Assembly (NCBI GenBank): GCA_000149265.1 | Contig: CH003327.1 | Coordinates: 1-64,000, forward strand | Length of the DNA stretch: 64,000 bases | DNA from: Ciona savignyi | Lineage: Eukaryota > Chordata > Ascidiacea > Phlebobranchia > Cionidae | Direction: 5' to 3' | In this document: positions 36,201-48,200 of the stretch, piece after piece | Layout of the letters: the number at the start of each line of letters is the position of its first letter | Numbering within the stretch: position 1 is the first letter of the stretch | Program-made: the position numbers and the translations under genes | Notes under the pieces: model-generated | Seen by the model: the letters and a program-made list of their open reading frames with translations, nothing else | What the model was told of the DNA's origin: nothing | Databases searched by the model: none

Positions 36201-39200
36201 CTATTGCTTTTTAAAGTAGAATATCTTAGCAACTGAACTTCCGAACTGCGCCAAAATAAGACGGTTGCCATACTTTGGAACGCAGACGTACGCAGGCATT
36301 TTGACGCCGTGTTGAGGGGTGACTAAATGCTTCATGAATCTTCCTTCCTTGTCGAACGTTGAAACCCTGGTTTAAACGGTGCAATTAGGATAGAATAGGT
36401 AGGTTATTTATGTTTATCCCCGTGAATGCGAACATCAGGGAGGTTAACACAGGGGCAATCGTAAGATCACCTCACGCCGACAGTCGTGTTATTGGAGCTA
36501 TTGTGTTGTGTATATGATTAACACGTTCCTTTACTTTGGTTAGGGAATATTGTATTTTAGGCAACTCAAGTATTAAAAAAGATTTTTTTTCAGACAATAG
36601 ACAATTTAAAATGTAGCTTTGCGCTCAGGGCTACATTAATTTTAAACGTCCGACGGATTAGTCTGGTGGATTAGTGAGCCTCTATTTAACCTAAGGGTTG
36701 CAGATACGAAACCGATCGCTCGCTAGTCAGGCCTGTCTTTGGGCAAGGCACTTAACGAACAGTGCTTGAATCCTGTGGATTAATGGTTCTACTCAATTAA
36801 AGGAACGTGTGAATCATATACAATGCAATAGCTCCGGTAACCCGACGTTGGACGCAAGGTGATCTGACGATTGCCCGTGTGTTAACCCCCTAGGATTTCC
36901 CATTTACGTGGATAAACATGAATTTCCTGTTTTGTCCTGTTTAAGGTTATTTAACTCTAAATATATGGCAGCGTAGGACTAAACGCACGATTTCACCTAT
37001 GCGTGACCTTTAGGGTAATACTGTACATCACAACACTACATTAATTTGTTTCATGATACAACAGCGGATGCATAGAGTTATAAATAAACACAAAATTACA
37101 AATAAATGTAGGCTACATGTGTGAGCGCATGTCCAGCATGGTATGTATAGTATTTTAATTGCAATAGGATTAAAAATAATGTACATCAGAATTTGTTTTT
37201 TTTTAAACACGGATCGAGAGTTAAATATTATTAATTTAGGTATAGCCTACATTGACGGAACGGCACAGTGCCCAAATTGCTTCTACGTGTACTCTAATAA
37301 CTAACGCACCAAGGTTCACTATACCAAGTCCCAGTAAAAACACATGTTACCAAGGAGCAAAATAGTATAAAAACATAGTTTTTACCTGTTATTCCACCAA
37401 TCGGCCACAATAATGTTGTCCTCGCCGTCACGCGTTAAGCCGTAAGGAAGATCAAACTGGCCATTCCCTCGCCCCTTTGAACCGAACTGGAACTTGAATC
37501 GACCAAGGCGATCAAACACCTAAAAGCACAATAATATACAGGTCGAGGGACGAGTTACAGTAGAAAAGGGAGTCGGGATTCAAAAAATAAAAAGCTCCTT
37601 TCTTAGTTATTTTAATGTGAAAAAAATCCCATGGCACTGGGGCTTGAAATTGTTATTTTTGTTTGTTATTATAATTGTATATTTGGGACTTTGAGTTTAG
37701 GTTGCGGGTTCAAGCTTCAATCTTAAGTTGTAAAAAAATCTAAGGATTTTTGTGGTAGGATTTTGAGTAAAAGCCCTTTTTTGTGAGGTCATTTTCCATT
37801 GCAGAGATAGGAAGCATAATTTGCAGATATAGAGAAAATAAGTTCTGCTTTTAATCATGAAGGTTACTCCACAACCAACAAGACTATAACCGTATCACTT
37901 TTACACGCGGTTGCATAGATAGTGATATATATTTCCCCTGGCGCTTTCAACCGATAAATACAAACGTTTCCGATTTTATGCGATTTTGAGAAAAGTATCT
38001 TTGTATGTTACAATGTCTTATCTCGTGCGTTTGGATCTGTGCGTCGATTACCTTATAATAGCCTCGTGACCAACGCTTGATAACAATTATCTTTCCCTTT
38101 CCCGCTAAAAACAGTTAGACTTTACCGCCTATTTGATTTTATATTACCTTTGCATTATGTTTTAGACAGTCTTGTTTTTATGCTGCTTACATCCAATGAA
38201 AGCATTTTATACATAACGCTGAAAGCTTCTGACTACAGGTTATCGAGAACCCCGCCAAAAATGTAACATGTTCACTAAACAGGCTCTACTATTTACCATT
38301 TTGACAAAAGGTTAAAAATAAACGTATTTTTTTTAATTTTTTTCTCTAAGCATAACGTTTTAAACAACTATCATTCAAAAACTTCTCCAAATAAGAAATG
38401 TTTTATATATATTCGTCTATATATATATAGACGTATACGGATCCGTATACGGATAAGCATGCATTATATACTCGAATTAAAAATGAAACAAACCATTATT
38501 CGGAAACGAATTAAAATAATCTGAATAAATGAATACGATATATTTCTTTAATTAGGATTCTGCCAAACAAACCGGTTAGTCTGGTGCTTCAGTGCGACAC
38601 CTTTTAACCGAAAGGTTGCAGGTACGAAACTGGTCGCTAACTCATCGGTTTTGTGTCCTTGAACAAGGAACTTTACGGACATTCCCTGAACCCACCGGAT
38701 TAATGGGTTATATTAAATTGAAGGAACGTGTGAATCATGCATAACACACTGTAATAGCTCCGGTAACCCGACAGTATAAGAGCGAGGTGATCTGTCGATT
38801 ACCCGTATCAACGCTATTGGTTTTCCGCCTACGAAGATAAACATGAAAATACGATCCTAGAACCTGTAGCCGGTGACTCCAATCGGCAACAACAACATCC
38901 CCGTTGCTCATGATGGCGATGCCGGTGGGACAGAGAAACTCTCCCTTCGCCGAACCTTTCGACCCGAACTTGTGAAACCAGTTTCCATCTTGTGACATTA
39001 AAACTACGCAGTTTTGGTCGGAATCCGTAACAGCAGTTATTCCTGCGTATATTAAATACCATTATGGAAGGTTTAGTTTAGTTTAGTTTATTTAGTATTC
39101 GCACGATAAAAACACGAAGCAGGACCTTTGATAATAATAGGGAAAACTAAAAGGATGGAAAGAGGGGAGGAGGGAAGGAAGGAAACTGCTTACTAAAACT

Positions 39201-41661
39201 ATAACGCTGGCCTAAGAACTAATCTAAACCCCAAAATTAACCCCGCACCAACCCCATTTTTAAATTTAACTCTAATACCCTAATCTTTATTTTAGTGTAC
39301 AGTTTCCCGCCTTCCCTCCCCCTTTTATTCTTTTAGTTTTCCCTGGCTTTCTTTCTTATTAGTCAATCAGGTTAAGTAAACCGTGTATTGCCATAAATAT
39401 CAATTGGTTACCGTCTTCGTCGAGGTACAAGTGTTTGCAAAAATTAAACTTTTCGTTCCCATATTCATGCAATAAGCGTGCTTTGTTTGACCACAGCGTG
39501 ACGGCATCGCCACTGGCTACAATATAGTCTCCAGCCTTCGTTATTGCTGCTTGGAATTTCTACAAAAATATTACTTCTTGAATTCCTTGTATCGACATGT
39601 CATACTAGAATTTGTTTATATATAAAAAAACACATTTTACATGTTTAAAAACGAAAAAGCATATAGAGCGATATATATGTTTTATTCTATGCATGGGGCG
39701 TTGTCACACGGGCAATCGTCAGATCATCTAAATTACCATAGTTGGTGCAGTGAGGTCTATGTGGGTGAGAAGACTCTACTGCTGTAGTTCAACCAAACAA
39801 TCTATTAATAGACATTGTGTTTAGACGCGGTCAGTGCCCAATAATCCATTTTTGAACCCAAGAGCCAAATTTTGAACCCAAGATAGGCTCTTCTTGACTC
39901 TTGGGCCGTTTTTGTATAGAATCGGTATATGTATCGGTCGCGTTACCCATTCGGCCACACAACCGTACCCAATCATCCATTCAAAGGAAGTCGTACATGC
40001 TATTATGGGACACAGCGAATTATTAACTGTACGGTCGTGTGGCCGAATGCTTAACGCCACAGATACATATACATACTAACTTACTAAAACAGTCTTACCA
40101 TCGAGCCCATCTTGGGATCGAAACTGAGCACAAAATTATAAAATATTTACCGGTCGTTTATCAACTGCTGGATAGACAAGAACGCTATCCAGAACAGATC
40201 CGTTGTTGCTATCGTGGATTCGAATGTAGCCATCCGCCCCTGACGTCACAAACTCCCCATGTTTATGTGATGACGTAATTCCCATGATAGGAGTGCCTAC
40301 GTCGACGTGGGTCTCAATAAACTTGTTGCCCCAAAGTGCGACGTTGGATATTATATCGGGTTTTGTTGGACTGCAGAAATAGGTTATGTTATTTAGTTCC
40401 ATTTCCCGCAAGGTGAACAGTCCTATTATTCTCGTCAGAACGAAGAAAACTAATACCGAACTTACGACAGATGAGACGCGCTCCCACTTTTCCGCCTCCT
40501 TGATGTTCCATCTAAAGCTAAAACATAAATTGTGTAGAAATATTGTAACATATGTAATTCTGGTTGAAATACTTTTCGGGGATTCGTGTATTCGGTTTTC
40601 GATTTCGGCCGCATCGTCAGAGGATTTCTTCATAGGTCGGGATATCAGAGTTTTCCTCTTGAGAGTGCTTGTCTTTTCCTACACAACCACGCTACATTAC
40701 ACTTTAATATAGAGGTGGGTAAATTTCTGCTCCTGGGCCGTATCTGACCCACCGCAGTGTTTTATTCGATCCACTTGAGGCTACTTGTAATTTCACTCGC
40801 TACACCAGAAAGTGTCAACCAACTGTTATTCACCACTACTTTTTAAACCCATTTTAAAGATACGCTATATGTTTCTGCATGCAGAAATGATCAGGTGTCT
40901 TGGCTACCTTATCACATGAAGTATATCTATTAAAGGGTGATATAACTTGTTTGAACACTCATATTGTACATTGGAGTTTTGTTCCTTCGGCTCAGTTACC
41001 TAGTTTATTATCTGTAGTTGACCCTTTTGGAAAAGTTATTGCTTTAACCTGACCGCGGCGGAAGAATATGTGACGCTTACCTCAATTAAGATATCTTCCG
41101 ACGTCACGACATCCGTCAGTTTGGAGGTCGTGCTTTGCGTCGGGTTGGAAACGGTAAATAAGAACTTCCGTGATCTGAGTAAAACGCGCATTTTAGTCGA
41201 AATATTGTATATACGTCTTTTGTGCAAGACTATGATGATGAAGTGTTTTTGTATTTCATACCAAGCGACTAAAAACGATCTATATGCAATCGTTAATAAA
41301 ACTGGCAAGAAAAACGACGTAAAGTGCTTGCGTATATATTCGGCTCGCTTTTATAAAATAAAAACAATTATGTACATTATATTATTTTAAATAAAAAAAC
41401 ATGTTGCTTTGGTGGTGCTGCTCAACCTATAGGTTTAAGTAAGTCAGTAATTTTTTATTGCACGACACTGAACTAGACGCCTTAACACTCAGAAATAATG
41501 GTTTCATAACAATCGGAAACTCTGCTATCACTTCTTGTTTATATATATACTGCTTACTTGTCTGCAGTAGTGGAACGCCTTCCTCGGTTTAATTTTTCGT
41601 TTTTCCTCTGGTTTCCCACTTTTGTTGATGCGGTTCTGCTCTTGAGATTGGGCAACGCCAT
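36201..41661 (-). CDS. NHL-repeat beta-propeller protein, 9 exons, complete
   Basis: Exons 5' to 3': 41558-41661, 41081-41174, 40573-40678, 40466-40511, 40151-40370, 39382-39559, 38864-39042, 37386-37519, 36201-36366. Total 1227 nt, 408 residues, all junctions GT-AG and in phase. The ATG (41659-41661) has a purine at -3. Residues 1 to about 127 are basic, Ser/Thr-rich and probably disordered (NGTSRRRKSGSASH). The rest is a propeller with clear NHL repeats, for example FHKFGSKGSAKGEFLCPTG and FQFGSKGRGNGQFDLPYG, each followed by NxDVVVADW or NIIVADWWNNR. In TRIM2/3/32/71 such propellers bind RNA or protein partners. Here RING, B-box and coiled coil are absent, so no ubiquitin-ligase role is implied. 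No signal peptide or membrane segment. Specific orthology not established. Confidence 0.88.
36386..36545 (-). repeat. tRNA-derived SINE, family A, truncated
   Basis: Reverse copy in the last NHL intron: AGGATAGAATAGGT tail, GTTTATCCCCGTGAATG and ACAGGGGCAATCGTAAGATC blocks; head missing. Confidence 0.75.
36651..36945 (+). repeat. tRNA-derived SINE, family A
   Basis: Near full-length copy in the last NHL intron, opposite to the truncated copy at 36386. Shows the tRNA-like head (TTAGTCTGGTGGATTAGTGA), CTTTGGGCAAGGCACTTAAC and the GATCTGACGATTGCCCGTGT block. Confidence 0.85.
38414..38450. repeat. Two overlapping perfect palindromes
   Basis: CGTCTATATATATATAGACG at 38414-38433 is self-complementary over 20 nt and shares its last base with GTATACGGATCCGTATAC at 38433-38450, self-complementary over 18 nt. 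Intronic in the NHL gene. Confidence 0.9.
38571..38861 (+). repeat. tRNA-derived SINE, family A, abutting an exon
   Basis: Near full-length copy whose tail (GATAAACATG, then ATCCTAG) ends within about 2-3 bp of the 3' boundary of NHL exon 7 (38864). Most of that exon's splice donor context is therefore SINE-derived. Confidence 0.85.
39138..39353 (-). mobile_element. MITE-like element, copy 2
   Basis: Terminal inverted repeats GGGAAAACTAAAAG and CTTTTAGTTTTCCC with adjoining G/A-rich and C/T-rich arms. The interior matches copy 1 at 17040-17233 in reverse complement. No clear target duplication. Intronic in the NHL gene. Confidence 0.75.
39838..39975 (-). repeat. tRNA-derived SINE, family B
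   Basis: Reverse copy: GAACCCAAGATAGGCTCTT at left, GCGTTACCCATTCGGCCACA at right. Forms an inverted pair with the copy at 40022-40137. Confidence 0.65.
40022..40137 (+). repeat. tRNA-derived SINE, family B
   Basis: ACGGTCGTGTGGCCGAATGC head and TCTTGGGATCGAAACTGAGC box B-like region. Ends immediately before the NHL exon at 40151. Confidence 0.65.
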
Positions 41662-42145
41662 TTTTTCGCAATTTCCTACTATTGTCCGTTACCTGTACAC
41701 CAGTAGGTTGCTGATCATCTATACTAAAGACGATTAGTGTGGTTGATCCACACAGTGATGCATACTGAACGGTTTGAGCAGCTCTTGTGTGACACGTCAC
41801 GTCAGTCATTCGCGTACGTTCATGACACAAAGATCATAAGAATTTTAACGGCAGAATTGTATTCCGGCTTTAAACTACTTAAAAGTAAAGGACTATCTTG
41901 GCAGTTTATCGAGTATTGTAGCATGGCAGTGTTTACACGCAATACACAACGTACACACAACACACAAAGCAATATTGAAGAATATACGGTTTACGAACAT
42001 TTAAAAAGGGACTACTTACATATACCCTAGCACTAAAATCGGAAGAAAGCAAGGTTAGAAAAATGCTTATCGGTTTAAAAAACTGTTTGTACAAATAAAA
42101 TCGTTTGTTAACATTGAAGAATATGACTTTGAATAAATTACACTT

Positions 42146-42218
42146 ATAAAATTATGGTGCATCGAAATATTTGGACAAAAGAGTATAAAATTATGGTGCA
42201 TTGAAATATTCGGACAGT
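42146..42218. repeat. Short tandem duplication (~37 bp)
   Basis: TATAAAATTATGGTGCAT plus a following GAAATATT-GGACA block occur twice in tandem just downstream of the choline dehydrogenase stop codon, probably in its 3' UTR. Confidence 0.85.
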
Positions 42219-42250
42219 GGTAAAATATACGTTAGCTCATAACGCAGTAA

Positions 42251-45200
42251 TTATCGTTGCGTGTCCAGTGATGCAGGTCTATATACTGGCGTATTGGGGG
42301 AGCACAGTGCCTCCCGACCACGTATCATATCCGCCGCCTTTTCCGCTATCATTATGGTCGGCGCGTTAAGGTTCCCGCTTGCGATGCTGGGCATTATAGA
42401 GGCGTCCACCACCCGTAAGTTCTCGACACCGATCACCTGCGTATATGTGTTTTGTTACGCAGAGCAACAGGATAGGATAGGATATTTATGTTTATCCCTG
42501 TGAATGGGAAAATCAAAGGGGTTAACACACGGGCAATCGTCAGATCACCTCGCGCCACCGTCGGGTTACAGAAGCTATCGCAGTGTGTTGTATATGATAT
42601 ACATGTTCCTTTAATTTGGTATAACCCATTAATCTGCTGGGTTCAAGCAATTTCCATTAAGTGCTTTGCCCAAGGACACAACCGACTAGCTAGCGAGCAG
42701 ATTAGAACCTGCAACCTTTCGTTTGAAAGGCTTTGCCATAAACCACCAGACTAACCGGACGAGTAAACATCTGCAGCAATGTCTGATCCCCACCAGGTTT
42801 ACGAATACCATCGAAAAATCGACAGTGAACAGAATTATGTGGGGCCATCAAAATGAGACAAAGGATGCCAGCAATGTAGTAAATCATGGCCTTTAATGTC
42901 GAATAGCTCTGTGGCAACGCACAGCCGAATGGAGGTACAATTGGATTTGAAAAAAAAACAATCTCGCGCTAATTGCTGTCTTTATGAAAGTACCTCTTTA
43001 GGTCATTCAACAGACGTGGCCCGAACCCAGTGGATCAATGGGTAGAATAGAAACAAAAGTTTTAACGCCTAAATCATACACAGTACATTGTATTTGCTCG
43101 AGTAATTCGAGTGTGGGCATGAGATTTAGCCCACAGGTTAGCTCCGTAAAAACGGTAACAGAAACAGACTTTACTGTAAATCAAAGAATCCTAAACTGTA
43201 AAGGGGACATTTAAACGTTCAATTAAAAGTAATGTTTGAGTTTGGAATGTGATATGGATTGACGTCTTAAGAAAATAGTTTTGTTAAGGTTTCAACTTTT
43301 AAGTCTCAGAAATCTGTGTGTAAGCTGGATTAGGGCGGCAAGTGACAATAGGTATATACGGTTGGACAAGATTACGGGATTTACATAAAAATTGAGTGAT
43401 TAGTAGCTAAACAGTCAATCACCTTGGTTTGCGGGTCGACCACGGCCATGGGGTCAGTGGAAGATCCCATTTTGCACGTGCATGATGGGTGGTAAGCCGA
43501 ATCGCATTTCTCACGTACGAACTCGTCAAGTTGGGCGTCACTTTGGATCTGGAAGAAATGCTGACATAGGTGAGTGGATGGTTGGCTTGGTACATACTCT
43601 TAAAAGTTCAAATGTGCATCATTTGAAAAAGTAATCTGGCGGTTACTCTTGTAATGACGCTGACACAACACTTTTTGCGAGGTAATGTGATGATTTTGCC
43701 CGTGTGGTAACTTTTTAAGCGTTTTAACGTTCACCGGAATAGAAAATAAATATCTATTCCTATACAGGCTTAGATACAAACAAAATCGTGATCATATAAA
43801 ATTAGATTATGTTTGCCTTCTCGTACCTCAGGGCCCGGACGTAACTCCTCTCCACAGAATTCATTAAAGGCAGGTTGTTCGAAAATCTCTCGCGTCAGTT
43901 TCACGCTCTCTCTTAGCTCCCAACGGTCAGATTCTAAATTTACACAAATCATAAATTGCATAGTACATAATTGCAGATATGTTCGACCGGTTAGTCTGGT
44001 GGTTAAGAGCGAAACCTTTCAACCGAGAGGTTGCAAGTTCGAAACTGGTCGCTAGCTGGATGGTTGTGTCCTTCAGCAACTTAACAAACATTGCCTGAAC
44101 CCAGCGCATTATTGGGTTCTACCAAATTGAAGGAGCGCGTCTATTATACACTGCAATAACTCCGGTAACCCAACGGTGGGCGCGAGGTGATCTGACGATT
44201 GCCTGTGTGTTTACCCCCTTGGTTTTCCCATTCATGGTTTTCCCAGAATATCCTATCCTATCATTAACTTTACAAACTTTTCAAAACTGTACCTGTTGCA
44301 AGGTAATTTGGTTCAATAATCGGATGTTTTGTTGGGTCCTTCGATTGTAGTTTAAGCCAACCGGTGCTTGAAGCACGCAACGACCCAATATGGACTTGGA
44401 ATGCATGACATTCTGACGGTTTTCTACCATGATCAATTACCTTCAAAAGCATTTGGTCAGCTTAAGCTTAATATAAAAAACTGATCAGACTTTGACGGCT
44501 GAAACATTTTGTATTCTGTTTAAGTGTAAAAATAAATTAGAAGCAATGGAAATAGCACATTATATATTTTAAAACAATTACAGAAATTGTTGCATTAAGT
44601 TAAAAGTACACTTTATGGAGGTATGTCAAACACACCAAATACATCTCTATTATAACACTTGTGTACAAAAATAGTTAAAACTTAAGCACCTGATCCATTA
44701 TTACCGATTCCAACCAAAAAATTGTAATAGCTCTGGTACTGCAATAGCCTCCACTGTGGGCAAGCAGATTAACCAGCATGCAATATTACGACAACTCCAC
44801 GTTTTTAACTCCTCATGGGCCAAGTGGAATTTAATTTCAGGTATTTACTTTGCTTTTAGGGACAACCCCAAAGCCAGCTTTAGTCTTAGTACAGGTATTT
44901 TTTTTCAAGAAATACCCGAACATTATATAATAATTTGTTAAAACCAAGTTAGGGAGTTATCTTAAATTTCAACAACATTTATCTTTTTATTACAGTTTTT
45001 CTGCTTCTGCATTAATCACCTTTAGTCACAGAGCACTTTAATTTAAGAAAGAAATGAAACAAAGCTTATACGCTATACAAATACCAACCTGGGACGGAAG
45101 GAAGTGAAACTGCAGGTCAGGGTGTGTCACTTTCGGTTGACTTCTGATGAAGCCACCTGCAGATAAATGACTGGACGATCCAAGCCCAGTTTGCTTCCAC

Positions 45201-48200
45201 AACCACTCGAGTCCTATCTTAACCATGTTGAGCGGCTGCTGGGCGCTGTAGAGAGTTATTGGCTGAAAAAAGTGTTGCGGTTAGTATTAAATGTTTGACC
45301 AGTTGACTTATTATAATGTGCAGCTACTGCTACCCAATAAATGTACAGTTAGGGCTTCAAACTGTACCTTTATTTTGACAACATAATCTTGGCTTCTATA
45401 CAATGATTTAACCCTTTAACTGCCGGCTGTTTTTTAGGTCATTTTTTGGCTAAGTCACCTTAGGTTAGAAGCTTCTGTTTAAAAAACTATTGATGCAAGC
45501 ATTATATGATCAACAGAGAAGTTGTTCAGTAATAAATTTTCTTTTTTTTAACATTAGTAAAATTTTGATGACGTCATGCATTGGGCAATGACGTCATGTG
45601 TTACTGTTTAGATCAACAAAAATTATCTTTTTTTATTTACAAACAAAACAGTATGTAGCAAAGTTATTTATTATTATCTTTGGAACATTTGTGTACTACT
45701 CTTTTTATGATGACGTCAAAACTTTACTGATGACGTCGTAATACGCAAATCAATTTTTTTTTTTTTTTTTGCACTCGCCCAATGAAACACAAACACATAG
45801 ACACAGGAAAACAAAACTACTGCAAAACAGCTTCAAAAAGATTCTTCATGGCTAGAACTACTCGAAAATGAAGCACAACTGCTTCCAGAATCATTATCAG
45901 CCAACAAAAGGGCAGTTTTTTCAACAGAATACCTGTTTTTACCCTCCATGAGCTCAAAAAATAGCCTAATCCAAAATGTACAAGCAAAAAACGAAGGGCT
46001 TGTTTTCAAACTAAACAAGCGAACCATGACGACAATAGTTATAAACTAATCGGGGACTAAAATCAAAATTAAAACTAATTAAAACAACTAATAATCACAC
46101 ATATATGTATACATTTTTTAAACTCAAATAACTAAAAAATATCAAATGCAAACCTATATATCATTTTATATTGGTAAACGCAGAAATTATTCAGCTCTCC
46201 AGCGCCATCTCAGTGATCAAAATCGGCCGTATACTTTTCTACTTATGCTATATTTTTAGCGCTGTCGACTTGAGTCGACAGCGGCAGTTAAAGGGTTTAA
46301 ACTCAAAAGAATACATTAGAACCGTCAAATCATGTGTACTTGACCAAGCTTACACACTTTTGCCTGATCAATAAAATAACAATCAACTCTTATGTTCTAC
46401 CTGACCCTAGTTTAGATATAATAACCATTTTATATGATGCTGTAATGCATAGGATAGAATGTAGGTATTTATTTTTGAATGATAAATGCCATTATTCAAA
46501 AGACATAAATGCATCGTTCAATGACAAATATATAAAAATTTTACCTTTTTGCATCTGTGTTGGACATAAACTTCAAGGTGATCCTGCAAATTTTGTCCCA
46601 CTCCTGGCAGATGGGCAACAACAGGTATATCGAGCTGTTTCAAGTCATCCCCATTGCCTAAAATTTATAAGGTTGCATAACTGAGTTCATGATGTGGTGT
46701 GTATGCTCAATAACCTGAACGAACTGCAGGGTGGTTCTTTTGGACTATCTTGATAGCCACAATCTATGGTGCCCCGAGTGAGTATCAAACTTACGACCTT
46801 CAGATTATGGGACTTATATTGTGGCTATCGAGATAATCCAAAGAACCACAGCAGTTCAGGTTGTTGTATTTTCCTTATTCCTTATTCAAATATTTTTCGT
46901 TATTCCCTATTCGAAACATTAAAATAAAGAACATTGAAAACAGCAATGTTGCTTACAAGGTGTTTACATTGGTTTTCTTCAGTTTCCTTTAGTACTGTTA
47001 GTAATTTTAAGATCATTTTAAGTCCCTAACTTTACTTTTTTAAAACATAAATATGAAAATGATTTAAAATGAACTTGAAAATAAAGTCCCATGAAAACAA
47101 GCATACAGACCTATTCCGGAGAGCAAGAGAAGCTGAGGTGAATTAATGGCTCCTCCAGATAGTATAACATCACTTGTGCTGTGCACCTGCTTGGTTTTCC
47201 CATCTTGAACATATTCAACTCCTACTGCTTTGTTTCCATCAAACAAGATTCTGGTCGTTAAGCAATTAACCTACATAGAAAGGTAATTAAGTTTTGCGGT
47301 GATGTATGTTTAGCATTGATAGCAAAATGGAAGAAATAAACAGTACTGCTATTTAACTATAGTATTTATGGGTTAGTGTTAAAAAAGGGAACACATATGG
47401 TTTTTGTCGATTTTTTTACGATGGTGTGGTTTGCCTATACTACTTTACAAATGCAACGGAAGGCAAAAAAAGGTTTTAAAGTGTATACGTAATCATGGTG
47501 TTGGCTATGACAGCTCTTGCATTTTTTAATATAAAACAGATCTAGTTCTGTAAGTAGACCTTATTATTTAAGTACATTATGCGAATTCCATGTCAAATAA
47601 ATACCATAGGTGGTAAGTGGTAATAAGCTTAAGAGTTGCTTTGATTAACTACCAACATTGCTACAATTGTATATAAAACAGATGGCACAAACCTCTGTCG
47701 TTAAATTTTCCCTTTCGAGCACAGGACGTAAATATGCTGAAGCTGTGCTCCACCTCTTGCCTTTGTGCACTGTCATGTCCATTGGACCCACACCCTCTTG
47801 TTGGAAGCCGTTCATATCAGCAGTGTACGGGTACCCAGCTTCCTGTGCGGCTTGTACAAACGCGTTGAAAAGTGGGTTTTCTTGGGAACCTGCAAGGATA
47901 ATAAAAATCGTGTTTTCTAGGCATGGAAAAGTGTTTTTATTTGCTTTTTTTAAAAACATGCAAGGATATTTACAAAATATTTCAATTTTCAACCCATTCA
48001 CAAGCAAACGATTTATTTTACTTAAAAGAGGTTTACAGATGCTGGTTATGCCGTTTAGTTAGTACGGTATATGTATTTAAATATAGACTTGGATTCAATG
48101 TATTAAAATAGTATAATAACCTTCATAAATTAAATAATAAATATCGATTTGGAATTACTTACCTACAGACACATTTAGAGGGCCATTTCCACCTCTGTAG

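Noticed and set aside
40795..40900. Further copy of the satellite-bearing element's CTAG end
   Set aside because: AAGTGTCAACCA and CACCACTACTTTTTAAA are reminiscent of it, but too diverged and short to define a boundary.
47385..47430. Fragment resembling the other end of the same element
   Set aside because: GGGAACACATATGGTTTTTG is similar, but the match is short and A/T-rich.
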